DNA of 64,000 bases from Scytonema hofmannii PCC 7110 (GCF_000346485.2 NZ_KQ976354.1:4670436-4734435), one strand, 5' to 3'. Shown: positions 52,035 through 60,993, numbered from the stretch's first letter. Numbers and translations: made by a program. The notes: a model not told the origin generated them from the letters alone.

Positions 52035-53726
52035 TTAAGGATTTAAGCCCTTAAGGACAGGGATGCCGATAGCGCAAGGCTTTTTACGGATATGAGGGGT
52101 CACTAAAACCTGCACAGTATCAAACCTCCTAGAGGTCTTTGTTTGCCGTAGCGTGCCGTGCAAAAGACAGTTAGTCTTTACCTGTTTGATACCAGGAGAA
52201 TAAAATTTATGACGTTTAAAAGCGCCACAAATATCAATCTTCCTAGCTACCTTCTTCCAAGCTCCCGACTTCAATTTGTCCTCTGGCTTTTTAAAGTAAG
52301 AATCAAGGTGTTTGGGTAATCTTTCAGTTCGATTCTGACCGCGCCGCGCTATTACCAACGCTGCGGCACACCCAGAATTCAAACCATAAATTGCCATGTA
52401 TTTCGTCACACCAATAACACTGGTGTAAGCAGCTTCAACTTTAATCAGTTCTACCCCAGATTTGACACATCTAGATTCAATCATCTGGGTAAACTGACTG
52501 TATGCCATATTAGAAAGCATCCGCGCATATTTTGCACTTTTTTCTTTCATAGATGCTTTCTTTTGGGCAAAATCTAAATTCTCAATAACTACGGGTACGC
52601 CGCATCTCAATGCAATTCTGACTACTTCGGATACGGCTTTTCCAATAATGTCTTTTGTTTGCGCTGAGCGCTTATCCTGAACATTGATTTTAATAGATCC
52701 GTGGCGCTTCAAGTTCCCATGCCGGTCTATTACGCTCCAATCAATACTATTAGGATTAAAGTCAATTCCCAGCGCACCATTTTCTAAAAATGTTTGGGTT
52801 ACTGGGTCAACTGTTTCGAGGGTTGCATTAACATAAAACTCCCCATCTTTGTTAACTATTTCATAGGTGACTGGCTGCTTGCTACCGTTCCTAGAAGCCG
52901 CTTTCTTCTCCCCATCATTACCTTTACGGGTAGAGGTGTGTTTAACTGGTTCTATTGCAGTCAGCAACCACTCTTGACCGTAGGCAAAACTAATATTATG
53001 CAGGGTAACGGCATCACCGTACTTTGCTCTTAACTCCGGGGTAACAGTTATAGTTAATGTCTGCGATATAGCATTATATCTAACTAACTGATTTCCTGAT
53101 GCAAAGTTCTTTGAGCCTATAAAGAAAGAACGATTAGACCGCTCTGCACGCCAGTCCTCCAGCCATTCTTTTTTATTTTTGTAACCGTTTTCTTTTAACC
53201 TGTACTGCTTTTCAAATAACCTGGACGATCCAAAAGTTACGGTAAAATGTCCTGTAGTTTTCGACTCTTTTAGACGGAGGATTTTAGCCTCAAGCTTGTT
53301 AATTTTCTGTTGCTTGAAGTGAATCTTTCTTTTCAACCTTTTAGCGGTTGATTCATGTCCAGACACAACAGCTTTGCTTAGCTTAAATTCTAATTTCTTA
53401 ATAGTCTGTCGAATCTCTTTGATGCGGTCGTAGTTGTCCTCTATGTATAGGTCTACTAACTCTACTTGAGAACTATAAGTAGACGCCGCTTTATTGTAAG
53501 CGTTTTTAGCTTCTGAGTTGGAAATACCAAACCGCTTTTCAAGCTCCTTGCAAATAGTCTTTTCTAACCCAGATTCTTTGGTTGTTGTCTTACCAATTCG
53601 ATTTCGTAGCGCAAATGCTGTTCGGGTAGCTTGTCCGAAAATTATCCCGTATTCTTCTAGGTAATCTAACGCCGTTCTATTTTGATTAGTGTTGAATGCT
53701 GTTGTTTGGATAGTTACGACGGACAA
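52035..53726 (-). CDS. tnpB: TnpB, RNA-guided RuvC-like nuclease of IS607
   Basis: 563 residues, TTG start with a near-perfect Shine-Dalgarno AAGGAGGTGAT 5 bp upstream. RuvC-I is ALGIDFNPNSIDWSVIDRHG (Asp322), RuvC-II is VPVVIENLDFAQKKA (Glu382). In the RuvC-III region VEAAYTSVIGVTKYMAIYGL then NSGCAAALVIARRG, no Asp stands before the AAALVIA helix, and no CxxC zinc ribbon is present between II and III. The long N-terminal half is basic and coiled (RLKRKIHFKQQKINKLEAKI). It may be a TnpB with a rearranged active site or a nuclease-weak form. Confidence 0.88.
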   Translation of the reverse strand: MSVVTIQTTAFNTNQNRTALDYLEEYGIIFGQATRTAFALRNRIGKTTTKESGLEKTICKELEKRFGISNSEAKNAYNKAASTYSSQVELVDLYIEDNYDRIKEIRQTIKKLEFKLSKAVVSGHESTAKRLKRKIHFKQQKINKLEAKILRLKESKTTGHFTVTFGSSRLFEKQYRLKENGYKNKKEWLEDWRAERSNRSFFIGSKNFASGNQLVRYNAISQTLTITVTPELRAKYGDAVTLHNISFAYGQEWLLTAIEPVKHTSTRKGNDGEKKAASRNGSKQPVTYEIVNKDGEFYVNATLETVDPVTQTFLENGALGIDFNPNSIDWSVIDRHGNLKRHGSIKINVQDKRSAQTKDIIGKAVSEVVRIALRCGVPVVIENLDFAQKKASMKEKSAKYARMLSNMAYSQFTQMIESRCVKSGVELIKVEAAYTSVIGVTKYMAIYGLNSGCAAALVIARRGQNRTERLPKHLDSYFKKPEDKLKSGAWKKVARKIDICGAFKRHKFYSPGIKQVKTNCLLHGTLRQTKTSRRFDTVQVLVTPHIRKKPCAIGIPVLKGLNP

Positions 53727-53782
53727 GTTTTATCACCTCCTTAAATTATTTAGCTTATCAGTATTATACACAAGATTCTAAC

Positions 53783-54408
53783 TCAATTCCGTTTGTTTGC
53801 TGAGATTTTCTTAGCACTTTTATCCAATTCCTCAATCAAAGACTTATTTTGATGACTTCTCAGCCCATACAATCGGGCAGAAAACACGCTTGTTGACTTC
53901 CAAAACGTCTTGCACTAACTCTTATTCGGGTGAGGCGTTAACATCGTGGTTGATGATTATGACTTCAACGTTTAACTGTTCGCATAAAGAAAAAATTAGC
54001 TCGGCTCCAAACCTTAATAAGCGGTCTTTATGTGTAACAATCAGTCGCCGTACTTCACTTCTCTAGAAGTAGCTTCACCAACTTCGATAAACCACGTTTA
54101 TTGTAGTTAATTCCTGAACCTATATCGGTAATTATTTCGTGCTTCCAACCTTGTCTTTCGCAGAAAGACGGCAAGTACAAGTCCTTGACGTTGTAAATCT
54201 TCCTTCTGTGGGCGCGTGCTCAACGAATGCATAACAAATTGTTTTTCCTTCACGCTCAGTTGTACCCAGAAGCTTAGCAACATCATACCGTCTATGTCCG
54301 CCACTGGTACGTTCTGCAACGATTTTGCCTTCTTCCTCCCACATAGCTCAAAGTGTCGGGGTGTACACCTAACAGGTCACTGGCATCTTGTATGGAAATC
54401 TTCGGCAT
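53783..54408 (-). pseudogene. tnpA: IS607 serine recombinase TnpA, decayed
   Basis: Starts MPKISIQDASDLLGVHPDTL (MerR-like HTH). A frameshift is needed to reach WEEEGKIVAERTSGGHRRYD, then VAKLLGTTEREGKTICYA; another to follow ERQGWKHEIITDIGSGINYN and KDRLLRFGAELIFSLCEQLN. Further stops interrupt the resolvase C-terminus, which ends with SLIEELDKSAKKISANKRN-like sequence. At least three lesions, so the element cannot make its own recombinase. Confidence 0.85.
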
Positions 54409-54463
54409 CGTGTGAATTTACGCAACTTTACCTAGATTAACATAGAATTTTCGCAGTGGAACT

Positions 54464-54526
54464 CACCCGATCGCACAGTTCAGCTAGCTTAGTACTGGCA
54501 TCAGTCAAGGTTGTCTGATTAGACAT
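54464..54526 (-). pseudogene. Phd/YefM antitoxin, 5' half
   Basis: 21 codons: MSNQTTLTDASTKLAELCDR-V, the start of a Phd-type antitoxin (DNA-binding N-terminus). Reading on, the frame enters the insertion element and stops soon after (SSTAKILC). It continues exactly at 52010. Confidence 0.88.
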
Positions 54527-54884
54527 GATGCAACAATTCCTCATGCTGTATGTTTTTCAAATACATCATAACTTGAACGCTTAGAGAATTACTCCATTCA
54601 TCATCTCTGCTCCCTTAGAAAACAGTGACATTACAGAAGAATGCTTTTAATAACCATAAGATTTACTATTTGTATATAGTCATTATACGTAGTACTGCTA
54701 TATTATTAAGCACAACTTGAGACTTAAGATGAAATAGTAACAGCACTTTTTTTCAGTGTTTCCTCTGTTTTTTTAGCACTCAGTAACTGATACAAACATA
54801 AATAAAGAAGGAAATTAACGATTAATATCTCTTTTAATCAGCACTTCCATCGTAGCAAACCAAGGTTAATGGGTAATTAAATTA
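54527..54884. other. gene-free AT-rich stretch
   Basis: 358 bp between the split antitoxin and a small gene. It holds the original phd promoter (near 54540-54600). No frame, repeat or strong hairpin is seen. Confidence 0.35.
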
Positions 54885-55121
54885 ATGCAGGGAAATATAC
54901 TCGTAGCAACTGTATATTTGGTCAATAAAGATATTGACAATATTCTAATTTTTTTCATTTCAATGATAAGTATTTTCATTGCTTTTTTGTATTTCGATGA
55001 TTTTGTCCAAGCGCAACACCGAAAATATCTTGATAGTTTAATTGAAAGGAGATACGTTAAAAGTCACAAACGCAAAAATGGAAAATATGTTAAAGGTTAC
55101 TACCGCCGCAAATACAAGTAG
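54885..55121 (+). CDS. small membrane protein with a basic tail, unknown
   Basis: 78 residues. One hydrophobic helix (ILIFFISMISIFIAFLYF) and then a strongly basic tail (YVKSHKRKNGKYVKGYYRRK). Tails of the form HxRKNGxYVxGYYR occur in many small cyanobacterial and phage proteins. There is no clear Shine-Dalgarno and the function is unknown. It lies at the right edge of the accessory island. Confidence 0.45.
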   Translation: MQGNILVATVYLVNKDIDNILIFFISMISIFIAFLYFDDFVQAQHRKYLDSLIERRYVKSHKRKNGKYVKGYYRRKYK

Positions 55122-55136
55122 TTATTATCTGTAGGT

Positions 55137-55736
55137 TTATCTATTGACAATTTGCAAAAAAATTCCTAGCAATCGCTCTAGCGGTTCAAGCGGAATTTCC
55201 ACTTTATCAATAGACAAACCCTGATTTTCTAAACATAAAAATCTCCACAATACACCTGTAGTCACACAACCATAAATAGCATTAATGAATTGGTTATTCT
55301 TAGCATTGTATATTTGTGCTGCAACCATTTCTGCACCACATTGACCTAAGCCACTGTTAATATCTTGGTTTTTTGCTTCCACAAGCGTCATGACTGGAGC
55401 ACGAATAAAAAATTGCTCGCGACTCTTACTAATCAAAAAATCAGGATTGCCATTTAACCCACGTTCTGGCTCAACAGCAAATTCTTTTCCAGAAAAGATG
55501 GATATTTGATAATTCATCTTACGTTTAACTTCTAATAACACTGGAAAAATAATTAACTCACCACGTGCCTTCTCAGTATTAATAGCCGTTGCCAAGGGTA
55601 AATTTTCTTCTAGAAGAGTTAGCAGTAACTCACTAGGTTCAGCCAACTCTACATTGGGAAATAATCTAGTATTTTCTGACAACTCTAAATTAAAATCAGC
55701 AACAAGAGTTTGAAGGTCAAATTTGTTGTAAGGCAT
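55137..55736 (-). CDS. putative PD-(D/E)xK-fold nuclease-like protein
   Basis: 199 residues. The centre has LNGNPDFLISKSR and, after a strand, MTLVEAKNQDINSGLGQCGA, the Asp...Glu-x-Lys pattern of the restriction-endonuclease fold. The upstream helix with Glu (LLEVKRKMN) could add to it. No DNA-recognition domain is seen. I know similar cyanobacterial proteins only as hypothetical; function is inferred from motif and the island setting. Confidence 0.6.
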   Translation of the reverse strand: MPYNKFDLQTLVADFNLELSENTRLFPNVELAEPSELLLTLLEENLPLATAINTEKARGELIIFPVLLEVKRKMNYQISIFSGKEFAVEPERGLNGNPDFLISKSREQFFIRAPVMTLVEAKNQDINSGLGQCGAEMVAAQIYNAKNNQFINAIYGCVTTGVLWRFLCLENQGLSIDKVEIPLEPLERLLGIFLQIVNR

Positions 55737-55866
55737 ACATTAACAACGCTTATCAGAATGAAGTACAGTTTTATCTGCGTTCATCCGCGTTCATCTGCGG
55801 TTTAATAAACAAATTTAAGAGGCAGTCGCAATGAAAAAAATTCACCGCCAAGCATGAAAAAGGTGA

Positions 55867-55918
55867 AGTAGGTAGGGCTGTGCCGCACGTTAGTAGGTGG
55901 GCTTTAGCCCTACCTACT
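55867..55918. terminator. 13-bp inverted repeat AGTAGGTAGGGCT between convergent genes
   Basis: Arms 55867-55879 and 55906-55918 are perfectly complementary with a 26-nt loop. The element stands 10 bp from the chlB stop and could end chlB transcription. A dispersed GCGTTCATCCGCGTTCATCTGCGG repeat lies at ~55776-55800. Confidence 0.6.
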
Positions 55919-55927
55919 CCTCAGAAC

Positions 55928-57454
55928 TTATGCCCCAACAGCTTCCTTAGCAGCGTACATCACTTCCACAGTAATTTGATTGAAACTCCGCTCGCGAGCA
56001 AATTTCTCTGTGTTGCGCTTCACTTTACCGCGTACAAAACCAGGAACTTTGTTTAATTCTACCTGAGCTTCCTTAGTCCAAGCGAGGTCAGAATCAGCAG
56101 AAATCCCCTTGGTAATCACTTCTTTGGTATCGTGTCCGCCAAAAATTTCTAACAAGTGGTCTTCCATTCCCAAAGTGAAGGAATTGTATACCAAATCGGC
56201 AATTTGATTTGTCCCTTCGTAACCTACAAAAGGTTTGTAACCAATGGGGAAGTTCTGGATATGGATGGGCGCAGCAATGACACCGCAAGGAATATCCAAC
56301 CGCTTACCAACGTGGCGTTCCATCTGAGTACCGAAAATCGCAGAGGGTTCAACTCGAGCGATCGCATTTCCAATCTCAGTATGGTCATCGGTAATAATCA
56401 CTTCATCGCAATACTCGCTGACTTGTTCTCGGAACCAATCAGCATCGTACTTGCAGTATGTTCCAGCCCAAACAACATGAATGCCCATTTCCCTTGCCAG
56501 AATTTTGGTCATGGCTGCTGCATGGGTATTGTCACCAAACACAACAGCTTTCTTCCCGGTTAAGTTCTGACAGTCAATAGAACGAGAAAACCATGCGGCT
56601 TGAGAGACATACAGGGTTTGGTTGTTGATGTACTCTTCGTAATCAACACCAGCACCTTGAGCGTTAATCCCCTGCTGAATTTTGCGAATGCAACGAGCCG
56701 TTTCCACAACTCCCATAGGAGTGATATCTACATAGGGCATCCCAAATTCTTTTTCTAGGTAACGAGCTGCCATCATACCTAGTTCCCGGTACACTACGAA
56801 GTTAAACCAGGCGCGAGGCAAATTTTTTAACTCGTGAACGGAAGCCCCATCTGGCATCACAACATTCACCTCAATCCCCAAGTCAGCCATCAGCCGCTTC
56901 AGTTCGGTGGAGTCATGTTGGTTGTGGAAACCAAGAGTGGAAATACCAATAATGTTGACAGAGGGCTTTTCAGTTTTCCCTTGTGGAAGTTCGCCCTTCT
57001 TGCGAGCTTTCTCAATGTAGAATTGAACGATTTGGTGCAGGGTGCTATCGGCGGCCTGTATTTCGTTAACCCGGTAGTGGTTGACATCTGCTAACATCAC
57101 GTCGGACTTTGTTTCCAGTGTTGCCCGCTCTACAAAGTTTTGTAAATCTTCTTGCAAAATGCTAGAAGTACAGGTAGGCGTCAACACAATCAAGTCTGGG
57201 TGTTCTTCTGCATCTTTACGGGTGATGTTGTCCACCACTTTTTCTTGTGAACCGCGTGCCAAAACGTTACGGTCTACAATACTGGCTGTCACCGGGGTAA
57301 AGTTCCTCTCCCGTTCTAGCATGGAGCGCATGACGTTGAAGTAATCATCGCCTAGTGGCGCGTGCATGATAGCGTGAACGTTTTTGAAGGAACTAGCAAT
57401 TCGCAAAGTTCCTATATGAGCGGGACCCGCATACATCCAGTAAGCCAATTTCAT
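55928..57454 (-). CDS. chlB: light-independent protochlorophyllide reductase subunit B
   Basis: 508 residues. The start at 57454 is fixed by [20 protein letters not shown] with AAGGAG 9 bp before it; the frame further up is STRR-derived. Nitrogenase-like features: [16 protein letters not shown] with a cluster-ligand Cys, [32 protein letters not shown], and the C-terminal chlB domain ([20 protein letters not shown]). With ChlN it forms the catalytic component of dark-operative Pchlide reductase. chlL and chlN are not in the window. Confidence 0.97.
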   Translation of the reverse strand: MKLAYWMYAGPAHIGTLRIASSFKNVHAIMHAPLGDDYFNVMRSMLERERNFTPVTASIVDRNVLARGSQEKVVDNITRKDAEEHPDLIVLTPTCTSSILQEDLQNFVERATLETKSDVMLADVNHYRVNEIQAADSTLHQIVQFYIEKARKKGELPQGKTEKPSVNIIGISTLGFHNQHDSTELKRLMADLGIEVNVVMPDGASVHELKNLPRAWFNFVVYRELGMMAARYLEKEFGMPYVDITPMGVVETARCIRKIQQGINAQGAGVDYEEYINNQTLYVSQAAWFSRSIDCQNLTGKKAVVFGDNTHAAAMTKILAREMGIHVVWAGTYCKYDADWFREQVSEYCDEVIITDDHTEIGNAIARVEPSAIFGTQMERHVGKRLDIPCGVIAAPIHIQNFPIGYKPFVGYEGTNQIADLVYNSFTLGMEDHLLEIFGGHDTKEVITKGISADSDLAWTKEAQVELNKVPGFVRGKVKRNTEKFARERSFNQITVEVMYAAKEAVGA

Positions 57455-57799
57455 TAGTGATGTCTCCTTAAAGGGTAGGGAGTAGGGAGTGGGGAGTGGG
57501 GAGTAGGGGAAGCAACCAATGCCCATTTCCCAATGTCCCCCTCAGTGTTTGTTGCTTTTTTAAATCGCTTTTGATTCTCTCAAAATTTGACGTTGATAGA
57601 AGTGGGTCGAACAAAGGTTTTTGGGATGTGCGATCGCTAAAACTTTGTTCCTGAGCAGAATTCAGCTTCTCATTTAAACAACAACACGGTTGTTTAAGTG
57701 AAATAAATTGTAATGTTTGGGGAAATTTCTTAACTGTTGTTAATATAGAGCAACGCCTCTATACCCCCCACTTCCCACTCCCCACTCCCCACTCCCTCC
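57455..57799. repeat. chlB leader with two STRR blocks
   Basis: GGGAGTA/GGGAGTG units at 57472-57511 lie 20-60 bp before chlB. CCCACTC units at 57762-57798 end at the ycf37 stop codon; the arms are complementary across ~250 bp. A HIP1 site stands near 57632. No coding frame. Confidence 0.85.
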
Positions 57800-58324
57800 C
57801 TATGCATTTACCAAACGGCGCAAAGATTCAGCGCGACGTTTTGCTGTGGGATTATTGGGATTAATTTTTATTGCGTTTTCGTAAGCTTCCAGTGCTTGGG
57901 CGTTTAATTTTTTCCGTTCGTATGAATGACCTAAATTGTTAAACGCTGTCACATAGTCTGGTTTGATTCTCAGAGCTTCTTTGTACTGACGAATCGCTAA
58001 GTCATACTGTTCTTGGGCAAAGTAGGCATAACCCAACCCATTGTAAATATAAGCGATATTTTCTTCCCCTTCTTCTTCAGAAGCGTTGAGTGCTTTTTGA
58101 AAGAGGGTAATCGCCTGAGAAAAAATCTTTTTTTCCGAATAAATACTAGCTAATTCGTAATATTCTTGAGTCGTACCCTTTTCTTTGGCTAGCTTCTTTC
58201 GCAAGCGTGACAGAGAACCTTCACGCTTGCGAGTTTTAAAGATTTGGCGAAAAATGATGACAACTGTAAATGCAAGCAGACCTACTAAAACTGAGAGATA
58301 AATAATTGCTAGATTGTTATCCAT
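57800..58324 (-). CDS. ycf37: photosystem I assembly factor Ycf37-like TPR protein
   Basis: 174 residues from the ATG at 58324. One N-terminal membrane helix (LAIIYLSVLVGLLAFTVVII), a basic linker (FKTRKREGSLSRLRKKLAKE), then three TPRs: YYELASIYSEKKIFSQAITL, YIYNGLGYAYFAQEQYDLAI and AFNNLGHSYERKKLNAQALE. Length and layout match Synechocystis Ycf37, which helps to build PSI. The first 12 codons of the longer frame are not family sequence. It lies next to chlB and in the same window as ycf3. Confidence 0.88.
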   Translation of the reverse strand: MDNNLAIIYLSVLVGLLAFTVVIIFRQIFKTRKREGSLSRLRKKLAKEKGTTQEYYELASIYSEKKIFSQAITLFQKALNASEEEGEENIAYIYNGLGYAYFAQEQYDLAIRQYKEALRIKPDYVTAFNNLGHSYERKKLNAQALEAYENAIKINPNNPTAKRRAESLRRLVNA

Positions 58325-58495
58325 TGCGAAAAATACAGAACTTTTCTCAAAATAGGACAAATGGCTCAGATAACAATTGTAGCTCTAATGCAGCAGGTCG
58401 AATCACTCTGAATGACAATAGGTAGCGAGCGATCGCAACCAAGAATAAAAATCCTTCTCTCCCCCTGCTACCTATTCACGGGAAAATTCCTCTTC

Positions 58496-58529
58496 CCCCA
58501 CTCCCCACTCCCCACTCCCTACTCCCTAT
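58496..58529. repeat. STRR, CCCACTC units
   Basis: Four to five units just after the msrB stop codon, between msrB and ycf37. Confidence 0.88.
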
Positions 58530-58541
58530 TCTCTAGACAGT

Positions 58542-58958
58542 TCACTCTGACTCTGGGATAAACTTTAGAGCAACACCGTTGATACAGTAGCGTTTGCCAG
58601 TAGGTTTGGGACCGTCATCAAAGACATGACCCAAATGACCACCACAACGACTGCAGTGGACTTCCATTCTAGTCATAAACAAGGACTTATCCACAGAGAT
58701 GTCGATCGCATTTTCAATGGGATTAAAGAAGCTAGGCCAGCCAGTCCCACTGTTATACTTAGTATCTGATACAAATAGCGGCTGACTACACCCAGCACAC
58801 ACATAAGTACCTTTAGCGTACTCCTTGTTCAGTGGGCTTGTATGAGGACGCTCTGTAGTATGTTGGCGGAGTACGCAAAACTGCTCTTGGGTCAAACTTT
58901 CCTGCCATTCTTGTTCGGTTTTGTTGACTTCAAACTCTCTATTTTTTGAAGTTGTCAT
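58542..58958 (-). CDS. msrB: peptide-methionine (R)-S-oxide reductase
   Basis: 138 residues from the ATG at 58958, with AAGGA 9-13 bp upstream; the longer frame adds non-family residues. GTYVCAGCSQPLFVSDTKYN and VHCSRCGGHLGHVFDDGPKP hold the two zinc CxxC pairs, and GKRYCINGVALKFIP carries the catalytic Cys. It repairs oxidised methionine in proteins using thioredoxin. Confidence 0.96.
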   Translation of the reverse strand: MTTSKNREFEVNKTEQEWQESLTQEQFCVLRQHTTERPHTSPLNKEYAKGTYVCAGCSQPLFVSDTKYNSGTGWPSFFNPIENAIDISVDKSLFMTRMEVHCSRCGGHLGHVFDDGPKPTGKRYCINGVALKFIPESE

Positions 58959-59433
58959 AACTTTTGATTTCCTTCTTACTAATGAATAGATTTCAACTAT
59001 TGCCATTTGCTTTGCGAGCAATTAACCAGTTAAGCCCTTACAAAAATGACTCTTTATTACAGAATAACTGTTTTCTCTACATTAAACCTTAATAACATTT
59101 AGATTTAGCAGAGGCTTCAAACCAACTCTTTGCAATTTATTTAGTTCTCCGCAGTACTGCTTCTATTCAAATTTTGCCAATCCGGGTTCGTACTGTGACT
59201 CGTCATGACGTTAATACCAAATTTAGGTAGGCTGACGAGCAAATCCTGTCTAAATGGCGTGAGGATTGAACGCAATACTGGAGCGTTGGTCAAAATAAAC
59301 AAACCTTTATTCCCAAAAAGGTATGCTGATTCATTATTGACTACCTCTTTGGGAGGATTTTTGTATAAGCTAATATAAGATTAAGATAAGGTTATTAAAT
59401 TCATCGGAATTTACTTGTATATTTTTTTGTATT
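58959..59433. other. 475-bp gene-free stretch
   Basis: No gene seen. It holds the msrB promoter (leftward) and the promoter of the small gene at 59434. Only a weak hairpin (CCTC-TTTGG-GAGG near 59345) followed by ATTTTTG is noted. Confidence 0.35.
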
Positions 59434-59664
59434 TTGTCAGTGAGGAGTGCTATTAACCCCAAAATAGGAGACAAGGTGCTGATTTTACGTCCAGCATATG
59501 TGGCTGGCAAGATAGGGGAAATTTGCGGTCAAGAAAGTTTAGGCGATGGCACTCAAGAGCGGTGGCTTATCAGAGTTGAAGCTGAAAATGCCACAGAAAG
59601 TCTAGTGGTATCGCTGTTTCCAAAAGAGTTTGAGGTCTTCAAGAATGACGTTGAGTCATTTTAG
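59434..59664 (+). CDS. small conserved cyanobacterial protein, unknown
   Basis: 76 residues with a TTG start, or 74 from the GTG at 59440. KIGDKVLILRPAYVAGKIGE suggests a small beta-barrel (KOW/SH3-like, with the Gly-Asp-x-Val-x-Val pattern), and it ends in an acidic tail. I recall such proteins in related cyanobacteria without function. Its end overlaps the convergent DUF7219 gene by 4 bp. Confidence 0.55.
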   Translation: MSVRSAINPKIGDKVLILRPAYVAGKIGEICGQESLGDGTQERWLIRVEAENATESLVVSLFPKEFEVFKNDVESF

Positions 59665-59942
59665 GGTTCATCTGGCGGAGATTCTATGTCGTTAGGAGGC
59701 GGCTCCCCAATTCCCAATTCCTTTTTGCTGCGCTTTAACTGTTTCCAGAGCGCTTTAACTTGGTCGTAAGCTTCTTCAGGAGAAAGTTTCCCAGATGTTT
59801 CTAAACTGGTGATAATGCCAATTTTCTGGGCAAATTCTTGAAGATTAGCGTTAAAGATTAAATTTTCAGGCTTGACTTGACCGTAATAGCGACCGCGAGG
59901 ATAGAGAAAATTTTCTTTGTCTGCTGGGTTTGATTGTTCCAT
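59661..59942 (-). CDS. DUF7219-like conserved protein
   Basis: 93 residues. NFLYPRGRYYGQVKPENLIF, NANLQEFAQKIGIITSLETS and GKLSPEEAYDQVKALWKQLK are strongly conserved blocks in cyanobacteria; the Pro-rich tail (GEPPPNDIESPPDEP) is not. Function unknown. It is convergent with, and overlaps, the previous small gene. The domain name is from memory. Confidence 0.75.
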   Translation of the reverse strand: MEQSNPADKENFLYPRGRYYGQVKPENLIFNANLQEFAQKIGIITSLETSGKLSPEEAYDQVKALWKQLKRSKKELGIGEPPPNDIESPPDEP

Positions 59943-60112
59943 TTGTTGACTTCCATTGTATGATTATTCTTCTATTATATTTAATCTTATCTTAATCAAG
60001 GTAATCTTTATAACATTAATATCGAAAGTGTTTACGTGTCTACTTGCATGAGATATATTTTTCTCAGCCAAAAAAAACTAAACTATGTAACGAAAAGTAA
60101 AATTTCTACATT

Positions 60113-60158
60113 TAGTTTGTAGTAGCTCTGTCTCCGAAGACAGGGCTACTACAAACTA
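60113..60158. repeat. 21-bp hairpin, dispersed element
   Basis: Arms TAGTTTGTAGTAGCTCTGTC(T) and its complement (60113-60133 and 60138-60158) pair over 21 bp with one G-U and a CCGA loop. It is the long form of the hairpin at 46793-46816. It lies alone in the 296-bp gap before the acetyltransferase. Confidence 0.88.
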
Positions 60159-60238
60159 ATTATGGTTATTAACACTGACTTACTTATACGCTATAAGGGA
60201 TATTTCTGAACCCTAACTTTGAACTTTTAACTTTAGTC

Positions 60239-60805
60239 ATGAGTATCCATCTTCCCCAAGAAACACCACGTCTTATACTTCGCGACTTTGTGGAATCAGA
60301 TTGGCAAGGAGTCCATAGCTATGCTTCCGATCCAGAAGTCGTTCGTTACTTACCTTTTGGTCCCAACACCAAAGAAGACACTAAGAATTATATACAAACA
60401 GAGATTAAAGCTCACCGAAAAAGAAACCGTCAGCATTTTGCCCTCGCAATCACTTTAAAAGAGGACAAGCAATTCATTGGCGCTTGTCGCATTTCCATCA
60501 CAGAGCCAAATAAGTCAGAAGGTTCTATAGGGTTTTCCTTTGCTAAGCAATTCTGGGGACAGGGATATGCAACAGAAGCAGGGGAAAAACTTTTAGAGTT
60601 TGGTTTCCAGCAGTTAAAACTGCATCGAATTTTTGCGATTTGTGACTCTCATAATCATCTCTCTGCAAGGGTTTTGGTAAAAATTGGTATGAGACAGGAA
60701 GGCTATTTGCGGGAGTATGAATGGATGCGAGGAGAGTGGCGAGATGTTTTGCTGTACGCGATTTTAGAGAAGGATTGGATACAGATGCAGATTCGGAATA
60801 TTTAG
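60239..60805 (+). CDS. GNAT acetyltransferase, RimJ/RimL group
   Basis: 188 residues. TPRLILRDFVESDWQGVHSY opens the fold. The acetyl-CoA loop is FSFAKQFWGQGYATEAGEKL (Q/R-x-x-G-x-G/A form), then LLEFGFQQLKLHRIFAICDS and HLSARVLVKIGMRQEGYLRE, all typical of RimJ/L-type N-acetyltransferases. It acetylates an amino group of a protein or small molecule; the target is unknown. Confidence 0.9.
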   Translation: MSIHLPQETPRLILRDFVESDWQGVHSYASDPEVVRYLPFGPNTKEDTKNYIQTEIKAHRKRNRQHFALAITLKEDKQFIGACRISITEPNKSEGSIGFSFAKQFWGQGYATEAGEKLLEFGFQQLKLHRIFAICDSHNHLSARVLVKIGMRQEGYLREYEWMRGEWRDVLLYAILEKDWIQMQIRNI

Positions 60806-60807
60806 CT

Positions 60808-60993
60808 TTAATGTCCTTTGACTTCTACCCCTTTTATCAACTGCGATGATTCATTTCCTAGAGAGGTATCGGGTGTTATTTCAGCAAGGAGAACTGTTTT
60901 CCCAACGATTCCACCACAAAGCTCGGAGAGTGATAACCCAATGACCAACAAACTGTGTAACAACCACTTCCTCACTTTAGTAGTATAAAGCAT
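60808..60993 (-). pseudogene. start fragment of a two-partner-secretion (filamentous haemagglutinin) exoprotein
   Basis: 61 codons: a long signal peptide (KWLLHSLLVIGLSLSELCGG) followed by AEITPDTSLGNESSQLIKGV, the opening of the TPS/FHA secretion domain, then a stop after EVKGH. The whole beta-helix that should follow is missing, so it is the stump of a large gene deleted at this place. Confidence 0.7.

Larger units (their letters stand above)
52011..54466 (-). mobile_element. IS607-type insertion element (tnpA decayed, tnpB intact)
   Basis: The borders are fixed by the interrupted phd gene: right border at about 52011, left border at about 54466, within the target CGG-GT. No target duplication is seen, as expected for a serine-recombinase element. 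It carries a broken serine-recombinase tnpA (53783-54408) and an intact tnpB (52035-53726). The tnpB end stands only ~24 bp from the right border, so any guide RNA scaffold must overlap the end of tnpB. Confidence 0.85.

Noticed and set aside
54107-54344. Two overlapping small genes beside IS607
   Set aside because: They are two frames of one decayed serine-recombinase gene (WEEEGKIVAERTSGGHRRYD and DLQRQGLVLAVF pieces).
57455-57526. 24-residue N-terminal extension of ChlB
   Set aside because: Encoded by GGGAGTG repeats; AAGGAG lies just before the ATG at 57454, and the family starts [15 protein letters not shown].
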